Assembly (NCBI GenBank): GCA_037976565.1
Contig: CP137675.1
Span: 14,349,330-14,413,329, forward strand
DNA from: Mesocentrotus franciscanus
Lineage: Eukaryota > Echinodermata > Echinoidea > Camarodonta > Strongylocentrotidae
Direction of reading: 5' to 3'
DNA: 64,000 bases
Made by a program: the position numbers and the translations under genes. The notes beneath the pieces were generated by a model. The model was not told the DNA's origin. It did not search any database and was given only the letters and a program-made list of their open reading frames with translations. Numbering within the stretch: the first letter of the stretch is position 1; every line of letters begins with the position of its first letter. Below, piece after piece: positions 27,101 to 40,200 of this stretch.

Positions 27101-28038
27101 AGACAGATTCTGGTTCTTTTAATTCTAAATGTCGAATGGAATATTGAATCATTTTACGAAAATTCTGGGGAAAAAGTTCTTTGAAATTTCCAAAATTTTC
27201 ATCCTGACTCGCTCTCTCTCTTGTTCAGGGTATGGTTGCTGAGACATTAGGCAGACAGGAAGCAATTGATCTCTACAGGCACACCACAGAGTTGACAACC
27301 CATGTGAGTTATACGAGACCGAGATACCTATTTGAAAGGATATTCTGCCGGGGTTTTTTACAGAACATTTGACAGTTTGCTAGTTTATAGATGTTTTGGA
27401 AAAGGAATCTTGATCATTCCTGATTTTAACTTCACAAGATTTGAAACGGTTTTTTTTAATTTTTGAAAGTAATTTCATCGAATATAACTCCTCCATAAAA
27501 TGTCAGTATTTATAGTTTTGTTTTTAGTGTAAGTATACAGCTTGATGGTCAAATGTTGGTATTATACAGCATGGTCACCATTTGCTCACCTTGCTACTCT
27601 TAACCCTAACATTCCATAGGTTGTATGTATGATCAAAGTTTTCATTCAAAACATATCCATGTCAGGGGCATTATTAGATATATTTTTAGTGGGAAGTGGA
27701 TGTCACATCAAGGAACCAATATTTAATATTGACCTATGAAATACACCCAAATTTGAAAATTTGCAAACATAAGAAAATGTTGAATCAGCGATGTCCCATT
27801 ACTCAGGGTTTATTTGTAACTGTACATGTTGTAACGTGTGCCTAGATATTATTCTTCTCCTGTTTTTTAATGGAATAGGTGGAAAGCGGTCTCGGTTATG
27901 CTGACTTGGTGTGTAGTGCGCTCCTAGACCCGGAACTAGACAAGGATTCTGAGCCGTATCGATACAATGTCATTCAGATGGCTGCTGTGCCTGCTGCTGC
28001 TGCAGCTGTAGGGAATGTGGCAGGTACATGTACAATGA

Positions 28039-28091
<53 letters not shown>

Positions 28092-28237
28092 GGGGAGAGA
28101 CAGTGAGATATATGTAGAGAGAGGGAGAGACAGTGAGATATAAAGAGACAGGGAGTTAGAGACAGTGAGAGATATATATAGAGAGAGGGAGAGACAGTGA
28201 GATATAAAAAGACAGGGAGTTATTAAAAGACAGTGAG

Positions 28238-28269
<32 letters not shown>

Positions 28270-31200
28270 GGAGAGACAATTATATATAGAGAGAGGGAGA
28301 GACAGTGAGATATATATATAGAGAGAGGGAGAGACAGTGAGATATAAAAAGACAGGGAGTTATTAAAAGACAGTGAGATATATATATATAGAGAGAGAGA
28401 GAGAGAGGGAGAGACAATTATATATAGAGAGAGGGAGAGACAGTGAGATATAAAGAGAGAGGGAGGGGAGAGTTATATAGAGAGAGGGAGGGAGAGAGTT
28501 ATATATAAAGAGAGAGGGAGGGAGAGACTGTTAGATATAGAGAGAGAGAGAGACATACTCGCGCTTCAAACGTTCAAACTGTCTTGCTCATGTCCTCACT
28601 CGATCACAGATCGTCTGCAGGTGAGCGGAGAGGCTCATACACTGCATGGACTCTTGCAAGAAAGACAGGGTCTACACAGGGCTTCGGAAGAAGCCTATAA
28701 GCAGTAAGTCTCCATTGCTTTTGAAATTGTCTACATGTAAACCCAGTCTCATCCTGGATATGTAGTCGAAGGTTTAAAGGTCTCTACGGTAATGTTTTTG
28801 ACATGAATAACCACTCAACTCAGATGTAATGAGGTATGGATTCGGGCAAATTAGCCTTTATCGTCAAAAGATTAGCATTAAAACATTATTACCTGTGTGT
28901 TAAAAAATATCACGTAATCACAATGGCTCAGTGGTAGAGCAGTGGTCTCCTAACTGGGAGGCCTTGGGTTCAAAACTGCACTAGTACCCTTTGGCAAGGC
29001 ATCAATCTGTATTACCAAGTCCCTCAGACTTAAAGCCATCGGTCTGCTGGTTGCTTACAAAAAATAAAACCCACTAAACCAAACTAAATTGTGTACATTT
29101 CAGAGCTCTCGAAGTGGTGAAGAACCAAGGAGATGAGAACCAGACCAACATTGCCTTGTCAAACCATGGTAGAGCATTGAGGTAAGTGGAAATGAGTCAT
29201 TCCTTCACTCAAATGCCCTATTAAATACCTGTATACAACATACATTTATTTTTTTAATTCTACCATCGATGTATTCCATGACCATTTACATATACCTGTA
29301 CAGCCATTTTTTTTCTGTAGACAGGTCTTTATTAGTAAATATGTCACAACATATCTAATAATGAATAAATGAAGTACAATGAGAGTATATTCATGACTCT
29401 GTAAGAATAAATTTCACTTTGTATATACATGTAGATCTGTTTGTATGTTGAAGCTGCAGCTATGAAGACAGATTATCTTGTGAAGAAGTAATGTGCTGCC
29501 ATCATTGGTATAGTAGCATTAGTTGAAACATGTAGGACTGCATGAAAATTGTCATCTCCCGTCACACTCTGTGTATAATATAAGTTCCTTCTCTTTTTTT
29601 TGTTAAATGATTATTTTTCTTCATTTCATTTTGTAGACTGATTCTTCATAGAACCAAAATAAATCACTACTAATTTAAATTATTTTCCTTCCATTATTTC
29701 ATGTTGCAGACTTGGTTCTCAATGGAACCAAAAGAAAGACCATGAGATTTCAATTATTAACTTTTGAAAAATTTAATAAAAATAAAAGTGCTTGAATCCT
29801 TCTATCCTTCCATCTTTCCTCCAGCTCCATTGGTAAGGCAGAGGAGGCCAGAGATACGCTTCGTTCTATCAGTCCTCTGGTAGAGATCCAAGACATCCTA
29901 CAGCTGGCTCTGGCCCTCTATCAGAACAAGGAGTGGCAAGAGTCCTATATGGGTAACCTTGAATATTCCTTTTTATTGATTGCCCCTTACATGCCTTTCT
30001 GTAGTTGTATGTTGAAACTTTTATCTGCCTTAAAGGAAAAGACCAGTTTTGGAAACGCCCCTCTCTCAAAAAAATGAAATGGAAGCTCTCATTACCAATC
30101 ATGTGAAAGAATATGTTTTGACTAATACGTGATGATACAAATTTTGCCGGGAAAGTCGGGGAAACCGCCTACTAATTGATATATTTGGTAAATTATTATA
30201 TCTATTGGGACCAAATAGATATCGCGCACGTGGTCGCGTAGTCCCATATACATCTTTCTGTGTACAGTGCTTGTAACTTTACCAAGACTGGGCCAAATTT
30301 CTTATCATTTTGATGATTCCAGAACCTTGCAGTACACACCAATACTTATATGCTAGATGATCAACCTTTTTTGATCGATTCCACAACGTTTCTTTCACAA
30401 TGCAATCGCATGACCAGAACTGGTCTTTATCTTTAAGCTTTCATTACTTCATAGCTTTGGCTCTTATGTGTTTAAAGTAGTGGGCTCTATTAAATGGGGA
30501 ATTCAATACCATTAGGGTATTACCCAATAACAGGTGTTGTCAATCACCAGGATTAGCATTCAGTTTTATGACCAACAGGCCTTATGAAATGCTCTGCATT
30601 TACCACCAATCATCCCATATGGAAAAGTTATTATCTTACATTACCCTCAACTGAAGACTCTCTGAGAGACTGGGGGTTATTTCTTGACGGGACTTAAGGT
30701 TTGCCGTGTGTGAGACTTGTACACCCATCTGTGGTATTCACCAAGGCTGCTGTCAGCGAATTATGACCCTTTGCACATGGAAACTGAAGACCATCTCCCT
30801 TTAAGATACAACATTTATATTTTTATAGTGGTTTACCACACAGCATGAATAAATTTCCTCCTATGTTATGTGATAGATGGATATATGTATGTGATGAGCG
30901 AATATATGTGCTAACTGCTAAACAATAAAATCAAAACATTATGAGGTAAAATAGTATAGAATGCCATTCATGCATGTACATCTATTTGCCAAGTTATATA
31001 ATCTCTTTGTCATTTGAACGTGATCTGAGGGTGGTGTTTCTTTCATTATCTGTTTGAGCAAAAGAAGAAACAAAAGACAGATATGGCTCACATATTTTCT
31101 GTTATAACTTATAAAGCTAACCTTCCAGATGAGTGCAAGGTTGTTAGAGAGAAGCCATATATATTTTGTCATTTCCTATTCTTCATTTTCTTTGTCTTGT

Positions 31201-34200
31201 GTATATTGCCTCTTGATTTATTGTTATTTACCTTCTTGTTTTTCCTCATCTATTTCTCTTCTTGCCTCAATCAGCTTATGAGCAAGCCTTGCAGTTAGTT
31301 TCTTCTGATTGTGAGAGATCACAGATCATGACAGCTCTAGCTATGGTATCATGCCAGTCTGGAGATCTTGATAATGCTAAAACCTTGCTCTTCCAAAGGT
31401 AAAATTACAGTTCTTTAATCTCTTCACCACCAAGCCCAATAATGATAAACAGTATCTTCAAAAATTGTCAATGATTTACAGCTCCATGTTGGCAGAATAC
31501 AAATTTCATGGATGAACATGTCATGGAAGTAAAATGACCTCTGACCACCTGAAGAAATACAATTTGTTTTCTTCTTTTCTGAGTTTCCAACTCGGGCCTT
31601 AACCTCCAAGGGCTAGTATCCCTCTGTGCACTGGGGATAAAGACTCGACCAATGTAGCTCTAGCTAATATTGTGCCTCTAATATATATATTTCCTAAACT
31701 TAAATTTATATTTGTCAGCTCAGCTCAGCTGTTGGCCACTTACAACCAAGGGCTAGTTGCTCTGTACGTCCTGGAGTTACAGACCCAGGATATGATCCTA
31801 ACCAACACAGCCCTAAATGACCTGGGGATGTTTCACTAAGACTAAGATCGAGTTTAAGTTAGACTTGACTATGGCAGGCCGTTCATGCCACTGTTTGCTC
31901 TCACCATTATGATCTTTATTTATTTTTTCCTTCAATAATGAATTATCAAAAAATGTAAATTCTGTAGATTTTTTACCACGATGTGTACGTCCCAGTAAAT
32001 GGTGAGAGCAAACAGTGGCATGAATGGCCTGCCATAGTTAAGTCCAACTTAAAATCGATCTTAGTCTTTGTGAAACACCCCCTGGTACCTCTGACGTAAC
32101 TTTGTGTTTTCTGTACTTAGTTACCAATGCCTTCAAGTACCAGTGTCCCTTTGTGCTTGTGGGCTACAGACCCAGGATATGGTCCTGTCTATTAAATATT
32201 GCAGCCTTAGGTGACTTGTTGCCTATAACATAACTTAATTGTTCTGTATCGTAGTTCCCAGCTGTCAGCCCCATCTCACCAAGGGCTAGTAGCCCTCTGC
32301 GCCTTAGGACTACAGACCCAGGATATGGTCTTGACCAATGCAGCCCTGGCTGAGCTTGCCAAGCAGCCAAATCAACAGGACCTGGTCCAGCAAACAGCAG
32401 TCCTGGCCTCTGCTACACACTACTTGCAGGTACTGTGGAAATCAACAGTTGTGTCTCGTTACTTACATGTAGATCTATAGGACATTTTTGTTCTTGACAA
32501 TTGAATTGATAATCAATAATGTACATTGGCAGTTGTTGAAATGAAGAGTAAAAATGTTCCTACAAGAATTCAACATTTACATTTTTTTCTCTCCATGTTT
32601 CAAGCTACCGGTAATTAATCAGAAAATATTAATTCTGAGTCATTTCATCAGAAATTACTTTCTGAGTCGGTGTAAGATGCCTGTCAATTGTCTTATCCTC
32701 ATGATAACATATTTAATTTTGCTTGCCCTTGGAATATTAGGCAATTATCACTATGTACCGGTACTCTTAATATCAGAAGTATGGCAGTAGCAATAATGTA
32801 TTAGAATTTGCATTGGCAGGAGTATTCATAGCCCTCATATAGCAGAAGATATAGCATTGGATGAAAAAAGATTTTTATTAAAACAGACAGGTTTTGGTCA
32901 TGTTTTCTGTTTGTTATTATTGTCACTACATACTGGTACTCTTAGCAGAAGTATTGTAGTAGCAATGATGCATTATAAGTTGTATTAGCAGGAGTATCTG
33001 TAGTCCTCATATAGCAGAAGCTACAAGAGTGGATGACATACATACATACACTGACATACATCCACATAAAACAGACATGTTTCAGTCTTGTTTTCTTTTT
33101 GTTTTACACATATTTCAGGGTGATTTGCCAGGAGTTTCTCAACACCTAATGACCTCGGTCGAGGAGTAAGTATTTAATAAATGAAAACGTGTGTCTATTT
33201 GGAGCCAGAAGGGCATTTATCCATGCATTACCTCATACAGAGTGAACATCCTTCTGACCTTGAACAGATGTTTTATTTCAATTTCCTAATTTTGTGATTT
33301 AACATGGAGGGATTCAAAATCTGTTGTAGTGATTTTAAAGAATAATAGTTTTTGAGAATCCATTATTATTCTCTGATTCACATCTTTTCAATTTTTGTCT
33401 TCATATATTGCATGTTTGCCACTGATCTGATTCTATTCTAACTGTGCACATGGCAAGTCAATGATACTACATGTGCATATGCACAAATTGTTAACAGGTA
33501 GTAAGAATTCTGAGAAATTGGGGTTTACAAAACAAATTAATTCTCTTTTTTTCCCAAACAATATGCACAAAGCTAAAAAACTTCAACTTACTGGCATTTT
33601 GTCTTCATATAGTGTTTCCAGCTGGATCATTATTTACTGCATTCATGGGATTTCATTGTAAGTTCCATCAAATCAACATCATCTTACATATTTGTTTGTG
33701 TGTGTCTAAAACAGGTATCCCCATGATAGCCACTTATGGAACCTGGCAGCTGAACTGATGCTACTGCTTGATGCAACAAATACAGAGGTATGGTATCTCT
33801 AAAATAAGGCATGGACCTAAGGAAAAAGGAAAAAAAGATACTCGTAGAATTTATTGTTCTGCTGTAGTAAACAAGGACCTTTTTTTTTAAGTCGACCCTA
33901 TATTCTATCTTGAATGCTTTTTTTTTGTTGGGGGTAAATTAGTCAATTTGATTTTGTTCTTTATATGGTCTGTTTGGAGCCGGAAAGGTATAAACTCTGT
34001 AAAATAATATGAGTTAATGCCTTCTGGCTCCAAACAGACGATATATCATCATCATCATCATCAAGTGTCATGTCTGTTCCAGACATCGGCGGTAAAGGCC
34101 CTCCATTTTTGTCTATTATCTGCTATTCTTAAAAATCTGATTTCATTTCGGTTGCCCATTTGTTCAGGCTTTGCAAATATGTAAGGTGTGCCTTCCCCTG

Positions 34201-37200
34201 CTCTTTCCAGCAATCTTCCCTGTTCATATTGGGTTTTTTCATGATTATCCATTCTGTATATACGACCAACAAATTGCATTTGCCTCTTCCTTATTGTGTT
34301 GATGAGTGTTGGTTTTACTCTTTCTTTTTTAAACGCTTCTTCATTTGTTACCTTTTCTGTCCATGATATATTCATAATCTTTCTGAAGAACCGGGTCTCT
34401 GTAGCCTCTAATCTTCTTTCAAGCTCTTTGTTTATTGTCCAATACTCACACCCAGGAGAAGAACTGAATATAGACATATCACTTTAAGACACAGATTGGG
34501 GTTTTTCATGATAATGTTCTTATTTTTTTATTATGGGTGTCATCTTGTTAAATGTATTTTTGGAATTGCAATTCTTTTCTTTATCTTATGAATATTTTTA
34601 CCATCTGATGAAAAATACCAGCATTAAAATGAAAGATAATAATTTGGCATTTTCTCAAAACTTAGATTTGTGTCTTACATGCAAGTCAGGTCATTTCGAC
34701 ATAAAAAACTACTCATAATGATAATAATATTAACATGATTGGATAGCCTATTTCAACATTTTTTTTTTCCATTTTTGTTCACAGTTTGCATCAACCTGTT
34801 CTGAAAAGGCAAGACTTCTAATACCTACTCATAAGGTGAGATGATATAAACATATACGATGTACTTGAAGAGGAGATAATGATAGTTCATACATTAAATC
34901 TTCCATACTTGCTACCAACCTGTGGAAGAATTTGAAATTCACGTTTCTGTTTCCAGGAGTGTTGCCAATCAAGTTTCTAATCTTTAAATCCTTTCAGTAT
35001 ATTTTAATAAATGCTTAAAAAAACATATATTTTCTACTTTCATGTGCGTGAAATGTTCACAAATTTCATGAATACTTCAGCTTTGCAAAAGTGTTATGCC
35101 GATATACTATACAAATAATTGAATTACTTATGACAAAATACTGAATTTTTGCAATTCACAAGTTTGTTGGTGCAAAAATGGCTGTCATCTTCACTGCGAC
35201 AAATTTCATGTCACAAGATTTCCTGGTTGTACATTATCTTGGAAGAGAGTTCTTTGGAAAATATGACAAATTCAAATTATGTCCATTGGTTTATGCTTGA
35301 TTTGCACCAACCCTTCTCAGTGCTATTGGTTACTTCTGCATTAAATATTTTAGCACAATAAATTTGTAAGATCATGTTCACTATGGTGATACTTTTGTGT
35401 AACTACAGTGTGTATGGTTTTTATTCTTGTAGAATGTACTTCAAGTCAATGCAGCTGCAAAAGTATGTTCTGGTTGCCATGGCGACCCCTCCAGAGGTCG
35501 TCTGTCTCCCAGCTTGATTGCAGCACAGAAGGCTGTCCATGCAATGCCAGGTAGATACACTGTAGCTTTACTTAAACTTTGCCCATAAGGAACACACAAA
35601 GGAAATGTAAAATTTGGCTTTATTTGTATATAGGTACAACATCATTGTTCAGCTGTATTTGTCTGTAATTATTTAATTATATATATTTTTTTCTTCTTCT
35701 TCTGGTAATCCTCGAAGGGCTATGTAGCCTATCATGAAGATGAACTAAAGATTACAAGTGGTGTGAGGAAGATGTGAGATCTTTTTTTAGTGGGATAAGG
35801 GCATTAGATGCCTCGAGGAGTAGTTCCTGGAAGTTCTCTGGACTGTCAGCGTGCAGTACGTTCGCTAAAAGGCTGTTCCGTTCTGGGATAGAGTGTTGGG
35901 CAAATATTCATCTTTTAATTCCACATAATCATCAATGGTTGTTTCTCTCAGATTTGAAAACTGTGATGGCACTGATCATCAGGATATTGACAAGAATGGC
36001 ATGCATTGCATAGATAAATCATTTGATCAATGATTGTGTTAAACAGGTAGCCATCCTCAATAGAACATTCATTTTAATGTTGAGTGAAGAAAATTGGATA
36101 TAGAAATCATTCTCTAATATACTGAATATACGCTCAATCATCACAACTATTCAAAATCTTTCTCAACAGCCACTAATGTCAATGTCAATCATCTGTTCTA
36201 TAGTTTATCATTCAAACCTGGATTGAATTTGAATCTCTGTCATGTTTGATTTTGCATAGGGGATATGAATAACTGGGCCCTTCTTGGAGCCTGTTGTTCA
36301 GCTCAATCATCATGGCAGCATGTCCACCGAGAGGATTGCAATCTGATAGATGTTAATCTTCGAGTGGCCAAATTCCTCTTGAAAACAAGTGAGTTTTAAA
36401 AACAGAAGAAGAAAAAAATTTAATAATTGAGGCCTAGACTACGTGGTAAGTCTCTAGACCTAGTCTACACTAGCCATCTGCCTTCACTGCCTTCATTGAT
36501 GTGCACCTTAGATCTCAGATTTCATTGTTGATATAAAATTGCCATTTGTTTTGAGTAAAACAGAAATTTGGGAATTAATGATTTACATGTTTATTGCAAC
36601 AATGACGGAGTAGGTCATTGTGTTAATGATTTTAGAAGATTTATATTAAAGTCAAGTAGCCAATGAGGTTGATTGCCTGTTTTATTGGAATGATCATTTT
36701 TTTTTAAAGGCAAAGCAGATTCCAAGCTAGCAGCCTGGGTTTCTCTTCACAACGTCTTCTGCCTGCTACAGAGTCAGCAGTGGAATGAAGCAAAGGAACT
36801 CTCAGAACGGGTATATAATGCAGTGTCTTTAATCGTAGTAATTTATAGACTGAAGGAGTTATCCAAGGCTGTTCAAAATCATGATTTAACTACATGTCAT
36901 GAGTTTTTTTTTAAATGATGAAAAAATAAACTTGTTTTAGCTATCCAGCCTGTTTTTCTTCTTTTTGTTTGCCCTTTTTTTTCCCCTGTACTTTGTTGGA
37001 AAAAATAAATAACAATACTAGAAGGAAGAGATTGTTACTTGAAATAAAAGACAATTTTCTGTGCAACATGCTGTAAATTACAACATACTTTCTATATTCA
37101 GAAGTTACAGAAATAAACTGTTTCACTAAATCACAAAGCAACTAATTTGCAAATCTTCAGTTTCTTATTTTACAATTATGCATTGCTGGGAGTTTGCTTG

Positions 37201-40200
37201 ACTTTTGTACTTCAGTTTCCAATTGAGAACTTAAAAAATTGCTTGCATGTAGAATGCCAACTTTTGGTTGTTTTGTGCATAAGAATTTACAAAAATTATA
37301 TGAAATAATTACTTTTTTTTTAGTTGCTGCATTGGCGATAAAGGCAAGCCTTGTAGACTGACTGTTACTCTGTCTTTTTTCTTGTTTGGAAGGGGGTTTC
37401 AATGGCACCCAGGCAATTTCTTGATTTTATTTGTTCCGAAGTATTACACCAGGTACAATTGCTAAAGGAACATTTTTAACCTTTCTTGTTTTTCCCACTT
37501 TTTTCATCATAAATTAGCTGCTCGAGTGGTGCAATTATGGGGACGAGATCAATGCTAATCTCATGTTACTAGGTACCCTGAGTGACTGGATGTCGACTAG
37601 AAAGGAGGGTGGTCTTGAAACACTCAGAGGAACTGTCACAGCATCACAATCATCTCTGGCATGGCAGGTAACGAGAGTAACCTCACTCACAAAAGAAAAA
37701 CTTTTCATCAATAAGCTACTTCTCTGTATTCTTGATATGGTAGGTATACTCCCCAGGGAAAGGAGATTGTGCACATTGTGTGTGAATGAATCCGATGACT
37801 GGGGTAATAATATATGTAAAGTACTTAGAGACGTAATAAGTATTATATAAATCCAGATTATTATTACATGTAATATACTTTGCCTTTTTTTCTTGTCCAA
37901 TAGATTCTTTTTCACATCAAATCAAATTTTGTGATAATATTTAATAAGATTCAATAGATTTCCTAAAGTTTGTTTTCTTATAAACTTTCTCAATACGTGT
38001 CTATGGAATACCAGCAATAGAAAAATCTGATCAAGTGTCTGGATGTGCATCAATAATAATTTAGAAGAAATTTACACTCTCTATAATTTGAAGGCCTACA
38101 TGATCAAAGGTGAAAGGTCATTGGTTATCGATAAGATTTGAATGAAAATAATGGCATTTTGGTATAACATTTGTCTGTTTGTTTGTTTTGTTGAATCAAG
38201 ACATTAGGTAAGATCTACGGTGAATCCAAGATGGTGGCTGCAGCAGAAGCATGCTATAAACAGTGCCTGACTCTCACTAGTGGTAGAAGGCAGATCGCCA
38301 TACTACACCAGTTAGCTTACCAAGCTATCTTGGGTTTAAAGGTGAGATAAACATATATTTGATTGTTTCTTTTCCTCTCCCACAGTTTTTTCTTCTCTTT
38401 GAAACTTATTTTTCATTCTGTTTAAGGTTTCTCCGGTAGAAAAGAGGATATGCCATTCCGTTGTTCCCCTCCATCCTTTGCCCATGTTAATTTTGTTTGT
38501 GTTATTTGTTATTTGTCTTTCATTTCATAGCGGTGAAATGTTTCTTGATAGTTTGATTTGGGTACAACACAAATTTTTTTCATAGGCCCCAGCCAGAAAC
38601 CTGTATCGGGGGAACTCTCACTGACAGGCTTAGCAGTGAACACATTCCTAACTAGTGTACAGTTTTTGAAGATGCTATATTTGATATGTATTTTCTGCAT
38701 TTATGATTGTTTAAAACCACTAAAGGCCAATGAAATCAGAATATAATCAATTATAGAGATGTCCTTACGGCCATAACATTGTTAATTGATATTGGCTCAT
38801 TATTGAATCAATTTATAAAGAGATGTCCTTATTGCCATAACATTGCTGAATGATATTGACTCTATATTGAATCAATTTATTGAGAGATGTCCTTATTGCC
38901 ATAACAATATTGATTGATATTGACTCTATATTGAATCAATTTATTGAGAGATGTCCTTATTGTTGTAACAATATTGATTGATATTGACTCTATATTGAAT
39001 CAATTTATTGAGAGATGTCCTTATTGTTGTAACAATGTTGATTGATATTGACTCAATATTGAGTCAATTTTTACTAAGAGATGTCCTTATTGCCATAACA
39101 ATATTGATTGATATTGACTCAATATTGAATCAATTTATTGAGAGATGTCCTTATTGCCATAACAATGTTGAATAATATTGACTCAATATTGAATCAATTT
39201 ATTAAGAGATGTCCTTATTGCCATAACAATATTAATTAATATTGACTCAATATTGAATCAATTTATTAAGAGATGTCCTTATTGTCATAACATTGCTGAT
39301 TGATATTGACTTATTGCACATCTCATTACAGGCAGGGGATGACAGTGGGTCATGGGGTGACCTTGCAAAGCAAACAGTTGATGAACTCAACAAACAGGCT
39401 CCAAAGGAAGCCACCAGCCACTTGCTGAAGGGATTGCTTTATAAACATCTAGGCAATCAAGAGAGGTAAGCATGTTTAGTTTATTCATTATCATATTATT
39501 ATAATAATTATTATTTTCATAATCATCCTCATCGTCATCAACATACTCTCCATCTTACTCCTCATCATCACTACCATCCTCACCTTATGCATTATTATCA
39601 CCATCATCATTGTAATCATAATCATCATCATCCTCATCCTCATCGTCATCAACATACTCTTCTCTTCCTCCTCTTCCTTCTCCTCATCATCATAATCATC
39701 AGCATCCACCATTTTCATCATCATCATTATCATCTCCCCCCTCCCCCTATCATCAGCGGCATTGGCACACAAAATGACTGCCTTTCAAACACACATGGAA
39801 ATACAATGTATCAACAAGTATAAATCATCTATCAAGAAAATTCCACAATTAGTCTATTCCTTTCTAAAAAGCATCTTAGATAGACTCGGTTGACAGTCTC
39901 TTCTTTGATGACCCATGTGTAGGCAATCAAGACGGGAGCTTCAGCATGGCATGGGGAGCAATGAGGAGCCTGCAGCAGAAGACTACACACGGTCTGTCAT
40001 AAGAGTTCACTTGGTGGAAGCATTGATGAAGAAGGATAAGGAAGCTGCACAGGTAATTAACCTTATCATAATTACATGCTACCCCTTTTTTTAAATTTTG
40101 CCATTTTGTTGCAAATATACTCAAATAAAGATATCTCTCAAGTAACATGCATTAAGTTTGTGCCCTTCTTGGAAAGTAATCTTTGGATAATACACTGTAT

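Noticed and set aside
35774..36013. 79-codon frame in SKIC3 intron 33
   Set aside because: No family motif. The opposite strand (PERNSLLANVLHADSPENF) faintly resembles a LINE C-terminus but too weakly to call.
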